Shown: piece after piece, positions 24,936 to 32,440 of the stretch
How positions within the stretch are numbered: the stretch's first letter is position 1
Layout of the letters: each line of letters opens with the position of its first letter
Assembly: GCA_023413555.1 (NCBI GenBank)
Contig: JAEZPG010000080.1
Span: 1 to 39,064 of the forward strand
DNA: 39,064 bases
Source: Bacillota bacterium
GTDB lineage: Bacteria; Bacillota; Clostridia; Lachnospirales; Lachnospiraceae
Direction of reading: 5' to 3'
Position numbers and translations under genes: made by a program
Notes under the pieces: model-generated
What the model was told of the DNA's origin: nothing
Seen by the model: the letters and a program-made list of their open reading frames with translations, nothing else
The model's database searches: none

Positions 24936-26348
24936 ATGGCAGAGCTAGAAAAAAAACCTGTTAAAATAACAGAGACTATATTACGTGATGCTCATCAGTC
25001 TTTGATTGCAACCCGTATGACCACTGATCAGATGCTCCCTATTATCGATAAGATGGATAAAGTAGGCTATCATTCGGTAGAGTGTTGGGGTGGAGCAACT
25101 TTTGATTCATGTCTTCGTTTCTTAAAGGAAGATCCTTGGGAAAGACTGAGAAGATTAAGAGCTAGGTTTAAAAACACTAAATTACAGATGTTGTTTCGTG
25201 GACAGAACATCTTAGGCTATAATCACTATTCAGATGATGTAGTAGAATATTTTGTTCAGAAGTCCATTGCAAATGGTATTGATATCATTCGTATCTTTGA
25301 CTGTTTAAATGATATTCGTAACCTTCATACAGCTGTAAAGGCTGCTAACAAGGAAAACGGACATGCACAGATTGCACTAAGCTATACCCTTGGAGATGCT
25401 TATACTCTAGACTACTGGAAGACCATTGCGAAAGAAATCGAAGAGATGGGTGCAAAATCCTTATGTATTAAGGATATGGCAGGCTTACTTACTCCATATA
25501 AGGCAACAGAGCTTGTAACCGCTTTAAAAGAATCTGTAAGCATTCCAATTGACCTTCATACTCATTATACTTCCGGTGTTGCTTCCATGACCTACTTAAA
25601 GGCAGTAGAAGCAGGCTGTGATATTATTGATACTGCAATGAGCCCATTTGCGCTTGGTACCAGCCAACCAGCAACTGAGGTTATGGTTGAGACTTTCAGA
25701 GGAACTCCATATGATACTGGCTACGATCAAAATCTCTTAGCTGAAATTGCAGAACACTTCCGTCCATTAAGAGAAGAAGCTCTTACGAGTGGCTTAATGA
25801 ACACTAAGGTTCTTGGGGTTAACATTAAAACTCTTATGTATCAAGTTCCTGGCGGTATGCTTTCCAACCTGGTGTCCCAGTTAAAGGATATGAAGCAGGA
25901 AGACAAATTCCAAGAAGTTCTTGAGGAAGTTCCTAGAGTTCGTAAGGACTTTGGAGAACCACCTCTAGTTACACCATCTTCCCAGATTGTTGGTACACAG
26001 GCTGTGCTAAACGTAGTAAGTGGAGAAAGATATAAAATGGTGACCAAGGAATCCAAGAAATTATTGTCCGGTGAATTTGGCCAAACTGTAAAACCATTTA
26101 ATCCTGAAGTACAGAAGAAATGTATCGGCGATGCTACCCCAATTACCTGCCGCCCAGCAGATTTAATTGAGCCACAGCTTCCAAAACTAGAAGCAGAAAT
26201 GAAACATTGGAAACAGCAGGATGAAGATGTACTTTCTTATGCTCTGTTCCCTCAGGTTGCAACAGATTTCTTCAAATATAGACAAGCGCAGCAGACTAAG
26301 GTAGATCCGTCTGTTGCTGATGCAAAAAATAAAGCTTATCCCGTGTAA
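24936..26348 (+). CDS. oadA: Oxaloacetate decarboxylase alpha / pyruvate carboxylase subunit B type carboxyltransferase
   Basis: Transfers a carboxyl group between oxaloacetate (or pyruvate) and biotin. The 470 residues comprise the metal-dependent TIM-barrel (ETILRDAHQSLIATRM near the start, FDCLNDIRN, and the metal-binding DLHTHYTSG about residue 205) and the PYC_OADA conserved domain. There is no C-terminal biotin domain, as in PycB/5S proteins that use a separate carrier. CAGGAGG stands about 7 bases before ATG 24936. The gap to oadB is 98 bases with no terminator seen. Together with mmdA this gives the operon two unlike carboxyltransferases. The alternative name is transcarboxylase 5S subunit. 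Confidence 0.92.
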   Translation: MAELEKKPVKITETILRDAHQSLIATRMTTDQMLPIIDKMDKVGYHSVECWGGATFDSCLRFLKEDPWERLRRLRARFKNTKLQMLFRGQNILGYNHYSDDVVEYFVQKSIANGIDIIRIFDCLNDIRNLHTAVKAANKENGHAQIALSYTLGDAYTLDYWKTIAKEIEEMGAKSLCIKDMAGLLTPYKATELVTALKESVSIPIDLHTHYTSGVASMTYLKAVEAGCDIIDTAMSPFALGTSQPATEVMVETFRGTPYDTGYDQNLLAEIAEHFRPLREEALTSGLMNTKVLGVNIKTLMYQVPGGMLSNLVSQLKDMKQEDKFQEVLEEVPRVRKDFGEPPLVTPSSQIVGTQAVLNVVSGERYKMVTKESKKLLSGEFGQTVKPFNPEVQKKCIGDATPITCRPADLIEPQLPKLEAEMKHWKQQDEDVLSYALFPQVATDFFKYRQAQQTKVDPSVADAKNKAYPV

Positions 26349-26368
26349 GAGGGTAAAAATATAGTAAA

Positions 26369-26412
26369 AAACAGAAGCGTTGTAAGAATCCATAGCAACA
26401 CTTCTGTTTTGT
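26369..26412. terminator. Bidirectional terminator between oadA and the membrane-protein gene
   Basis: ACAGAAGCGTTG (26371-26382) pairs with CAACACTTCTGT (26396-26407) with one mismatch. T runs exist on both strands outside the stem, and the two flanking genes converge here. Confidence 0.85.
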
Positions 26413-26427
26413 TTTATATTGAAAATA

Positions 26428-26760
26428 TTATTTATTGTTAATTTCAGATTTTATACTAACTGTAATCACGTAAATGATTTCAATTACTATGAATACTCCT
26501 ATTATATAGTCTATCCATAACCAAGAAGATATGGTCCGAATGGTAAATAATAAACATACAATTCCTAAGAGGCCAAATACTACTGTAACTTCATGGTAAG
26601 CAGCCGACTTATCCAAATTTTCTCGTTCTTTTTTTGAAGCTAAAAGATAGGAATTGGATAATATTGGCCCTTTTTCTTTTGAAGTAAAAAAAGAATAAGT
26701 TAATAATAAAAGTGAAATCAAACCAAGTATAATAGAGGATACAAGGTCTACTAGCTCCAA
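26428..26760 (-). CDS. Small membrane protein, DUF3784-like
   Basis: A 110-residue protein with about three hydrophobic segments (residues 5-24, 57-77, 82-103). The central stretch GPILSNSYLLASKKERENLD resembles the pattern of DUF3784 proteins (a glycine-rich turn followed by a KEE-type helix), so I place it there tentatively. Start is TTG 26760, preceded on the - strand by AGGAGGG at 7 bases. Function is unknown. It follows another small membrane protein gene on the same strand and probably shares its transcript. Confidence 0.7.
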   Translation of the reverse strand: MELVDLVSSIILGLISLLLLTYSFFTSKEKGPILSNSYLLASKKERENLDKSAAYHEVTVVFGLLGIVCLLFTIRTISSWLWIDYIIGVFIVIEIIYVITVSIKSEINNK

Positions 26761-26831
26761 AACAATCCCTCCTAGTAGTTAGTATTTAATCTAAATTTCA
26801 TTGACTTAATATGTAATATTATTAATTGCAA

Positions 26832-27125
26832 TTACCTTAACATACGTTCTATAAATCCCCATATAATGGTTAGCCAAAAAATAATATGTATAGGAATAGT
26901 GATATCTCCTTTTTTCAATTTAAGTAATGTAAGTGATTGTCCTATTATTACAAAAACATATGATATGGATATAATTATGTTGCTAAAAGAGGCATCAAAA
27001 GGATTATCTGTAATCAAAACTATGAATATTGGAATCAAGATAATTATCAAAGCAAGCTGATAAAATTTTCTATTTAAATTTCCCGTTTTTATATATAGTT
27101 TAATATCCTGTTTATTGATTGTCAT
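26832..27125 (-). CDS. Small membrane protein, unknown family
   Basis: A 97-residue protein with three predicted hydrophobic segments (about residues 22-39, 46-66, 76-92) and a basic, soluble N-terminus (TINKQDIKLYIKTGNLNRK). I do not recognise it. On the - strand the ATG at 27125 is preceded by GTGAGGT at short spacing. It is upstream of the DUF3784-like gene, 71 bases apart, and the two likely form a small operon. Confidence 0.65.
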   Translation of the reverse strand: MTINKQDIKLYIKTGNLNRKFYQLALIIILIPIFIVLITDNPFDASFSNIIISISYVFVIIGQSLTLLKLKKGDITIPIHIIFWLTIIWGFIERMLR

Positions 27126-27161
27126 TTTACCTCACTCCATTTTATAGATAAACTCAACTAT

Positions 27162-27170
27162 ATTATACCA
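27162..27170 (-). promoter_or_regulatory. Extended -10 promoter for the two membrane-protein genes
   Basis: On the - strand the sequence TGGTATAAT gives a perfect -10 with the TGn extension, about 37 bases before ATG 27125. No good -35 is present. Confidence 0.45.
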
Positions 27171-27372
27171 TGTATTACCATTATGTATAGAATATTTTCC
27201 TTTCTATGTAATTTAGTTACTCGGTTATTTCTTCATTGATATAGATATAGCTAAATAGGGTGAGTCTCTCACCTTTTCATACATGTTCTTATGTATAGTC
27301 CTTTTTATTGTGCATGCCAGCTTTAGATGTATTCTTTAACAAATTTTTTCAAACAAATCAAACAATTTTTTG
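27171..27372. other. Intergenic region between divergent genes
   Basis: The gene-free stretch 27126-27441 carries a - strand extended -10 (27162-27170) and a + strand consensus promoter (27373-27401). The stretch 27171-27372 between them is AT-rich and shows no gene, repeat or stable fold that I can support. Confidence 0.55.
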
Positions 27373-27401
27373 TTGACATTCCTATTAACCTATACTATAC
27401 T
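27373..27401 (+). promoter_or_regulatory. Near-consensus sigma-A promoter of the ylxM-ffh operon
   Basis: TTGACA at 27373-27378 and TATACT at 27396-27401 with 17-base spacing. Transcription should begin near 27408, at the base of the hairpin 27406-27430. Confidence 0.88.
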
Positions 27402-27405
27402 ATGT

Positions 27406-27430
27406 CCTGTAAAGAAAAAACCTTTACAGG
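27406..27430 (+). promoter_or_regulatory. 5'-end hairpin of the ylxM-ffh mRNA
   Basis: CCTGTAAAG (27406-27414) pairs perfectly with CTTTACAGG (27422-27430) around a 7-base A-rich loop. The right arm ends in the AGG that begins the ylxM ribosome binding site (AGGTGGTGA), so the fold could protect the 5' end or limit translation. Confidence 0.6.
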
Positions 27431-27441
27431 TGGTGAATCTT

Positions 27442-27843
27442 ATGACAAAGACATATGCGATTGATAATTCCAAGGATGATTCCGGAAAAGCAACCAAGCT
27501 AGACCAGCTTTATGAATTATCTTTACTCTATGATTTTTATGGTGCCTTATTAAAGGATCACCAACGAGAGATATTTGAGGATTATGTTCTCAATGATTTA
27601 TCTCTCAGTGAGATTGCATCACAAAAGGACATTAGCAGACAGGGTGTTTATGATATTATTAAACGATGTAGCAAACTGCTCAGCGAATATGAGAGTAAAC
27701 TTTGTCTTATCAAGAAGTTTAATAATACCAAGGAACGCGTTAATGATATTCATAGAATTGCAAAAGATATTATTAATCATGGAGATCTCGCTCAGATTCA
27801 TGAGATTGAGACGTTATCATACCAGATATTAGATGAATTTTAA
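27442..27843 (+). CDS. ylxM: YlxM/p13-like helix-turn-helix protein
   Basis: A small (133-residue) cytoplasmic protein with a sigma-factor region-4-like helix-turn-helix (LSLSEIASQKDISRQGVYDI, about residues 53-72), encoded just before ffh as in most Firmicutes. In streptococci the homologue modulates the signal recognition particle. A role as SRP partner or regulator is therefore likely. ATG 27442 is selected over the longer frame from 27370 because the latter would start inside the promoter. AGGTGG lies 8 bases before 27442. ffh follows after 17 bases. Confidence 0.9.
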   Translation: MTKTYAIDNSKDDSGKATKLDQLYELSLLYDFYGALLKDHQREIFEDYVLNDLSLSEIASQKDISRQGVYDIIKRCSKLLSEYESKLCLIKKFNNTKERVNDIHRIAKDIINHGDLAQIHEIETLSYQILDEF

Positions 27844-27860
27844 ACGGGAGGTATGTTAAT

Positions 27861-29207
27861 TTGGCATTTGATAGCTTAACCGATAAACTACAGAATGTAT
27901 TTAAGAATTTACGCGGTAAAGGTAAATTGTCAGAAGCAGACGTAAAGGCAGCCTTAAAAGAAGTTAAGATGGCTTTATTAGAAGCAGATGTTAATTTTAA
28001 GGTCGTTAAGAACTTCATAAAAGCAGTTCAAGAACGTGCCATTGGACAGGAAGTAATGACTAGTCTTACTCCAGGCCAGATGGTGATTAAAATTGTAAAT
28101 GAGGAAATGGTTAAGCTTATGGGCTCTGAGACAACAGAGATTGCCCTAAAGCCTACTCAGGAGATTACCGTAATATTGATGTGCGGTCTTCAAGGTGCCG
28201 GTAAGACAACCACCACCGCTAAGATAGCAGGAAAACTAAAGCAGAAAGGTAGAAAACCTCTTTTAGTTGCCTGTGACATCTATCGTCCGGCTGCTATTGA
28301 CCAGTTACAGATTAACGGAGAGAAACAGGGTGTTCCAGTATTTTCTATGGGAACTAATCATAAGCCTGTTAATATTGCAAAAGCTGCTCTTGAACATGCT
28401 CATAAGAATGGCAACAATGTGGTGATTTTAGATACCGCAGGACGTCTTCATATAGATGAAGATATGATGAATGAGCTGATTGAAATCAAAGAAAATATAG
28501 AGGTTAACCAATCTATATTGGTAGTAGACGCCATGACTGGACAGGATGCAGTCAATGTAGCCGAAAGTTTCAACGATAAGATTGCTATTGATGGTGTAAT
28601 TTTAACTAAGTTAGATGGCGATACCAGAGGTGGTGCAGCACTTTCAATCAAAGCTGTAACAGGTAAACCAATTCTCTATGTCGGTATGGGTGAAAAGCTT
28701 TCTGACTTAGAACAGTTTTACCCGGATCGTATGGCCTCTAGAATCCTTGGTATGGGCGACATCTTAACCTTAATAGACAAAGCTCAGGCTGAGATTGATG
28801 AAGACAAAGCCAAAGAGATGGAGAAAAAACTTCGCAAGGCAGAGTTTGATTTCAATGACTATTTGGAGCAGATGCAACAGATCAAGAATATGGGTGGTAT
28901 CAATGATATTCTTAGTATGTTACCTGGAATGGGAAATCAGCTGAAGAATGTAGAGATTGATGAGAATGCTTTATCCGGTGTGGAAGCTATGATTTATTCC
29001 ATGACTAAGGAGGAGAGAGCCAATCCTGCAATAATCAATCCATCTAGAAAGAAACGAATTGCCAAAGGTGCTGGAGTGGATATCAGCGATGTAAATAAAC
29101 TGATGAAACAGTTTGAACAGGGCAAGAAGATGATGAAGCAGATGTCTGGAATGATGTCTGGCAAAGCCGCGAAACGTGGGCGTTTTAAGCTTCCATTTGG
29201 CTTATAA
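27861..29207 (+). CDS. ffh: Signal recognition particle protein Ffh (SRP54)
   Basis: The GTPase subunit of the signal recognition particle, which binds signal sequences on ribosomes and brings them to FtsY at the membrane. In 448 residues it has the N domain, the G domain (GLQGAGKTTT, DTAGRLHIDE, TKLDGDTRGGAAL), and a Met-rich M domain (about 300-435, with MLPGMGNQ and a run of MMKQM-type repeats). The start is TTG 27861, read as MAFDSLTDKLQ. GGGAGG stands about 10 bases upstream. No in-frame ATG is near. A TTG start for this essential gene may lower expression. Confidence 0.97.
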   Translation: MAFDSLTDKLQNVFKNLRGKGKLSEADVKAALKEVKMALLEADVNFKVVKNFIKAVQERAIGQEVMTSLTPGQMVIKIVNEEMVKLMGSETTEIALKPTQEITVILMCGLQGAGKTTTTAKIAGKLKQKGRKPLLVACDIYRPAAIDQLQINGEKQGVPVFSMGTNHKPVNIAKAALEHAHKNGNNVVILDTAGRLHIDEDMMNELIEIKENIEVNQSILVVDAMTGQDAVNVAESFNDKIAIDGVILTKLDGDTRGGAALSIKAVTGKPILYVGMGEKLSDLEQFYPDRMASRILGMGDILTLIDKAQAEIDEDKAKEMEKKLRKAEFDFNDYLEQMQQIKNMGGINDILSMLPGMGNQLKNVEIDENALSGVEAMIYSMTKEERANPAIINPSRKKRIAKGAGVDISDVNKLMKQFEQGKKMMKQMSGMMSGKAAKRGRFKLPFGL

Positions 29208-29217
29208 TTCAGTTAGT

Positions 29218-29238
29218 AATTTGTTTTTATAACAAATT
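29218..29238 (+). other. Hairpin between ffh and rpsP
   Basis: AATTTGTT (29218-29225) pairs with AACAAATT (29231-29238) around a TTTAT loop. No T tract follows, so it is not a clear terminator. It could be a processing or stability element. Confidence 0.3.
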
Positions 29239-29299
29239 CATATATATATATTTATTTCATTAAGTTGTATTATCACAAACGACCTAAGGAGGTGAAATC

Positions 29300-29542
29300 A
29301 TGGCAGTTAAAATTAGATTAAAAAGAATGGGACAAAAGAAAGCTCCTTTCTATAGAATTATCGTAGCTGACTCCAGATCCCCAAGAGATGGTAAATTCAT
29401 TGATCAGCTTGGAACTTATGATCCAACTGTTGAGCCAAGTGCTTTTAATATTAATGAAGAAGCAGCTAAGAAATGGTTAGCAAATGGTGCACAACCAACT
29501 GATACAGTAAACAAATTATTTAAAAATGCTGGTATCCTTTAA
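29300..29542 (+). CDS. rpsP: Ribosomal protein S16
   Basis: A small-subunit ribosomal protein of 80 residues, needed for 30S assembly. The start VKIRLKRMGQKKAPFYRIIV, then DSRSPRDGKFIDQLGTYDP, is unmistakable. AAGGAGGTGA (29287-29296) is an almost perfect ribosome binding site. It lies in the ffh-rpsP-khpA-rimM-trmD-rplS order that is conserved across Firmicutes. Confidence 0.98.
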   Translation: MAVKIRLKRMGQKKAPFYRIIVADSRSPRDGKFIDQLGTYDPTVEPSAFNINEEAAKKWLANGAQPTDTVNKLFKNAGIL

Positions 29543-29635
29543 TTTGGAACATGTAACTAGTTTCGATTTTATTGCAGTTTCAATTTTGTTTACTCCCTAT
29601 CGTTGCTTATATCATATAAGTCGAGGTGAGAGGTA

Positions 29636-29866
29636 ATGAAAGAATTAGTTGAAGTAATTGCTATGTCACTAGTTGATCATCCTGAAGAAGTTGTAGTTAC
29701 TGAAAACGAAACTGATAATTCAATCACAATTGAATTAAAAGTATCTTCAGACGATATGGGTAAAGTAATCGGCAAACAAGGCCGTATTGCCAAAGCCATT
29801 CGTACAGTTGTTAAAGCAGCTGCTGCTAAAGATGATAAGAAAGTTATTGTTGAAATCCAACAATAA
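29636..29866 (+). CDS. khpA: KhpA, KH-domain RNA-binding protein
   Basis: A 76-residue single KH-domain protein (formerly YlqC) that binds RNA, often with KhpB/Jag, and affects cell division or small-RNA action. The GxxG loop is seen in MGKVIGKQGRIAKAIRTVV (about residues 41-59). It lies between rpsP and rimM. GAGGTGAGAGG precedes the ATG. A hairpin with T run follows the stop, which may reduce read-through into rimM. Confidence 0.95.
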   Translation: MKELVEVIAMSLVDHPEEVVVTENETDNSITIELKVSSDDMGKVIGKQGRIAKAIRTVVKAAAAKDDKKVIVEIQQ

Positions 29867-29871
29867 AAATG

Positions 29872-29905
29872 AGGACTGTAGTGCATTTAGTACTGCAGTC
29901 CTTTT
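29872..29905 (+). terminator. Hairpin with T run between khpA and rimM, likely attenuating terminator
   Basis: AGGACTGTAGT (29872-29882) pairs with ACTGCAGTCCT (29892-29902) with one G-T pair, followed by TTT. Since rimM starts 20 bases on with no obvious promoter, it may only partly stop transcription. Confidence 0.75.
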
Positions 29906-29924
29906 ACAAGGTTAAGGAGAGAGT

Positions 29925-30434
29925 ATGGAACCATTACTACGTGTAGGTATTATAGCCAATACCCATGGAATCCATGGTGAAGTGAAAGTATATCCAACAA
30001 CTGACGATATCAGTCGCTTTGAGAGCTTAAAACAAATTATACTAGATACTGGAAAAGAGAAAAAAGATCTTAACATTACCAGTGTGAAGTTCTTTAAGCA
30101 AATGGTTATCCTAAAGTTTAAGGAATTTAATAATATAAATGAGATTGAACGTTATAAGGGCTGTGATCTATTAGTTACCCGTGAAAACGCAGTTTCACTA
30201 GAAGAAAATGAGTTTTTTATCGCTGATTTAATTGGTTGCAAGGTGATTACTGATGAAGATAAGGAATTAGGACTGCTGTCTGATGTTATTTCCACAGGTG
30301 CCAATGATGTCTTTGTTGTAGCAACAAAGGAAGGAGAAGAAATGCTACTTCCTTATATTGAGGATTGTATAAAATCTGTGGATATTGAAAATAAAACGAT
30401 AATAGCACACATCCTTCCTGGGCTATTGGATTAG
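29925..30434 (+). CDS. rimM: 16S rRNA processing protein RimM
   Basis: Assists maturation of the 30S head and binds S19. The 169-residue protein has the N-terminal RimM barrel (VGIIANTHGIHGEVKVYP at the start) and the C-terminal PRC-barrel (about 95-169, ending VDIENKTIIAHILPGLLD). GGAGAG lies about 5 bases before ATG 29925. trmD follows after 17 bases. Length is normal. Confidence 0.97.
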   Translation: MEPLLRVGIIANTHGIHGEVKVYPTTDDISRFESLKQIILDTGKEKKDLNITSVKFFKQMVILKFKEFNNINEIERYKGCDLLVTRENAVSLEENEFFIADLIGCKVITDEDKELGLLSDVISTGANDVFVVATKEGEEMLLPYIEDCIKSVDIENKTIIAHILPGLLD

Positions 30435-30451
30435 TATTAAGAGGAGTTAAT

Positions 30452-31207
30452 ATGAATTATTATGTGCTTACCCTGTTTCCGGAAATGATCGAACAGGGCT
30501 TTAATACTAGCATTACAAAAAGGGCTTTAGAGAGAGAACTTCTCACTCTGACTACGATTAATATCCGTGATTTTTCTGAAAATAAGCATATGAAGGTGGA
30601 CGATTATCCTTATGGTGGAGGTGCTGGCATGGTTATGCAGCCAGGTCCCGTATATAGTTCCTATGAAGCAGCTAAAAAGCTGATACTCGAAGATAAGAAG
30701 GAACCAGTAAATCCTAGAGTTATTTATCTGACACCACAGGGAAAGATCTTTAACCAAACCATGGCAGAAGAGCTTGCTAAAGAAGAATATCTAATCTTTT
30801 TATGTGGTCATTATGAAGGTATTGATGAACGTGTGTTGGAAGAAATCGTGACAGATGAAATCTCCATTGGAGACTATGTACTAACCGGTGGTGAATTACC
30901 TTCTCTGGTAATGATGGATACGATTTCCAGACTAGTTCCAGGTGTATTAAATAATGATGTTTCTGCCGAAACAGAAACATTTTCCGATAACCTTTTAGAG
31001 TATCCTCAATATACCAGACCGGATGAATTCCATGGAAAGAAGGTTCCAGAGGTCCTTTTGTCTGGCCATCACAGTAATATTGAGAAGTGGAGAAGAGCTC
31101 AATCCATAGACCGCACTATAAATAAACGGCCGGATTTGTTAGAAAAGGCTAATTTAACGGACGAAGAAAAAAGTTATTGCAAAAGTAGACATTCTATGCT
31201 AAAGTAA
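30452..31207 (+). CDS. trmD: tRNA (guanine-N1)-methyltransferase
   Basis: Methylates G37 next to the anticodon in tRNAs for Leu, Pro and Arg, preventing frameshifts. The SPOUT-fold motifs are complete: GGGAGMVMQPGPV, IYLTPQGKIFNQ, the knot FLCGHYEGIDERV, and DEISIGDYVLTGGELPSL. The 251 residues are slightly more than E. coli TrmD, mostly at the C-terminus. AAGAGGAG stands upstream of ATG 30452. Confidence 0.98.
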   Translation: MNYYVLTLFPEMIEQGFNTSITKRALERELLTLTTINIRDFSENKHMKVDDYPYGGGAGMVMQPGPVYSSYEAAKKLILEDKKEPVNPRVIYLTPQGKIFNQTMAEELAKEEYLIFLCGHYEGIDERVLEEIVTDEISIGDYVLTGGELPSLVMMDTISRLVPGVLNNDVSAETETFSDNLLEYPQYTRPDEFHGKKVPEVLLSGHHSNIEKWRRAQSIDRTINKRPDLLEKANLTDEEKSYCKSRHSMLK

Positions 31208-31226
31208 GAATGTTGTGAGAGTAAAA

Positions 31227-31264
31227 GGTGTTCCTCTGTTACTTATACCGTATTAAGAACATCC
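31227..31264 (+). promoter_or_regulatory. Candidate L19 leader hairpin before rplS
   Basis: GGTGTTC (31227-31233) pairs with GAACATCC (31257-31264) with one bulged T, and the loop is 23 bases. Firmicutes carry a short autoregulatory L19 leader in this place. I compare position and size only, since I could not check the covariance model. Confidence 0.4.
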
Positions 31265-31286
31265 AAATATGAAGGAGGTCACACAA

Positions 31287-31634
31287 ATGAACGAAATTAT
31301 TAAGAATATTGAAGCTGCTCAGTTAAAGAATGAAGTAGCAAGCTTTAATGTAGGCGATACTGTTAAAGTATATGCAAAAGTAAAAGAAGGAAACCGTGAA
31401 AGAACTCAGATTTTTGAAGGCGTTGTTTTAAAGAGACAAAACGGTGGCGCTAGAGAAACTTTTACTGTGAGAAAGAATTCTAACGGAATTGGTGTTGAAA
31501 AGACTTGGCCATTACATTCCCCAATCGTAGAAAAGATTGAAGTTGTTAGATATGGTAAAGTAAGAAGAGCAAAACTTAACTACTTACGTCAAAGATCTGG
31601 TAAAGCAGCTAAGGTTAAGGAATTAGTTAAATAA
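31287..31634 (+). CDS. rplS: Ribosomal protein L19
   Basis: A large-subunit protein of 115 residues at the 30S-50S interface. The typical stretches VGDTVKVYAKVKEGNRERTQ and FEGVVLKRQNGGARETFTVR are present. The start ATG 31287 (MNEIIKNIEAAQLKNE) has GAAGGAGGTCA 7 bases upstream. The longer frame from 31269 lacks a site. It closes the operon with a strong terminator. Confidence 0.97.
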   Translation: MNEIIKNIEAAQLKNEVASFNVGDTVKVYAKVKEGNRERTQIFEGVVLKRQNGGARETFTVRKNSNGIGVEKTWPLHSPIVEKIEVVRYGKVRRAKLNYLRQRSGKAAKVKELVK

Positions 31635-31673
31635 TTCTGAGTTAGAAGTCTTATTTATTATATAAGAATTCTC

Positions 31674-31704
31674 AAGGGACAAATTCTCATTTGTCCCTTT
31701 TTTT
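31674..31704 (+). terminator. Terminator after rplS
   Basis: AAGGGACAAAT (31674-31684) pairs with ATTTGTCCCTT (31689-31699) around a 4-base loop, followed by a run of T to 31704. Confidence 0.93.
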
Positions 31705-31715
31705 AAATGTTTCTC

Positions 31716-31744
31716 TTAGCAAACGAGTTACTCTATGCTATAAT
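31716..31744 (+). promoter_or_regulatory. Candidate promoter for the lepB-ylqF-rnhB group
   Basis: TATAAT at 31739-31744 is perfect. TTAGCA at 31716-31721 is a modest -35 at 17-base spacing. The start codon is 33 bases on. Confidence 0.65.
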
Positions 31745-31776
31745 TAAAAAAACAAGATTAGTGAAGGAGTTTATTT

Positions 31777-32421
31777 ATGGACTTCGATTTTGATAGAGAG
31801 AGCCGATGGCCTGGAATTAAAAAGATATTACTAAAAATAATAATATGGGCTGGGGAGATAGCAGCCACAATACTACTTGCTTATTTATTTGTTCATTTTT
31901 GTATTCAGCGAGTTGGTATTGTAGGCGATTCTATGAATCCTACCTTAAAAGCTGGGGATTCTATAATTGTAAACAAGCTAATTTATAGAATAACATCTCC
32001 GAAAAGAAATGATGTAATTGTATTTAAACAGAAAGGACAAGAGCATAACTATTATAATGTCAGGCGTATTGTAGGTTTGCCTGGAGAAACCATTCAAATC
32101 AAAGATGGTCATATCTTTATTGATGACAAGGAACTTGAAGAGACCATCAACGTTGAGGATATTGTAAATCCTGGCCTGGCTAAGAATCCTTATAAATTGG
32201 AGGATAATGAATATTTTGTTCTCGGAGATAATAGAAATGACAGCGTAGACAGCCGATTTGCTAGTATCGGTACCATAATAAAAGATGAGATTGTCGGTAA
32301 GGCTTCTTTAAGAATAAATTCTTTTAGCTTTATTAGCTCACTAAATCTGGTCTCAGATGCCACAGCATCCCCAGGAACAGGCAGCTCACCAACACCTTCA
32401 AATGAACCAAATAATAAATAG
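31777..32421 (+). CDS. Signal peptidase I paralogue with Arg at the catalytic Lys position
   Basis: Membrane-bound enzyme family that cuts signal peptides from exported proteins. The 214-residue chain has one membrane helix (about 17-38) and the nucleophile motif GDSMNPTL with Ser52. The usual general-base motif KRxxGLPG reads VRRIVGLPG, so the Lys is Arg96 (codon AGG). Other boxes (GDNRNDSVDSR) are intact. A low-complexity Ser/Thr/Pro tail ends the protein. If Arg cannot serve as base, this copy is inactive or weak. The paralogue at 33354 has the normal Lys. ATG 31777 follows AAGGAG by about 9 bases. Confidence 0.88.
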   Translation: MDFDFDRESRWPGIKKILLKIIIWAGEIAATILLAYLFVHFCIQRVGIVGDSMNPTLKAGDSIIVNKLIYRITSPKRNDVIVFKQKGQEHNYYNVRRIVGLPGETIQIKDGHIFIDDKELEETINVEDIVNPGLAKNPYKLEDNEYFVLGDNRNDSVDSRFASIGTIIKDEIVGKASLRINSFSFISSLNLVSDATASPGTGSSPTPSNEPNNK

Positions 32422-32440
32422 ATAATAGTGAGGTAATAGT

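Noticed and set aside
26428..27125. Toxin-antitoxin or phage-defence pair
   Set aside because: The two small - strand proteins are both multi-helix membrane proteins with no toxin, nuclease or antitoxin motif. They are better left as membrane proteins of unknown function.
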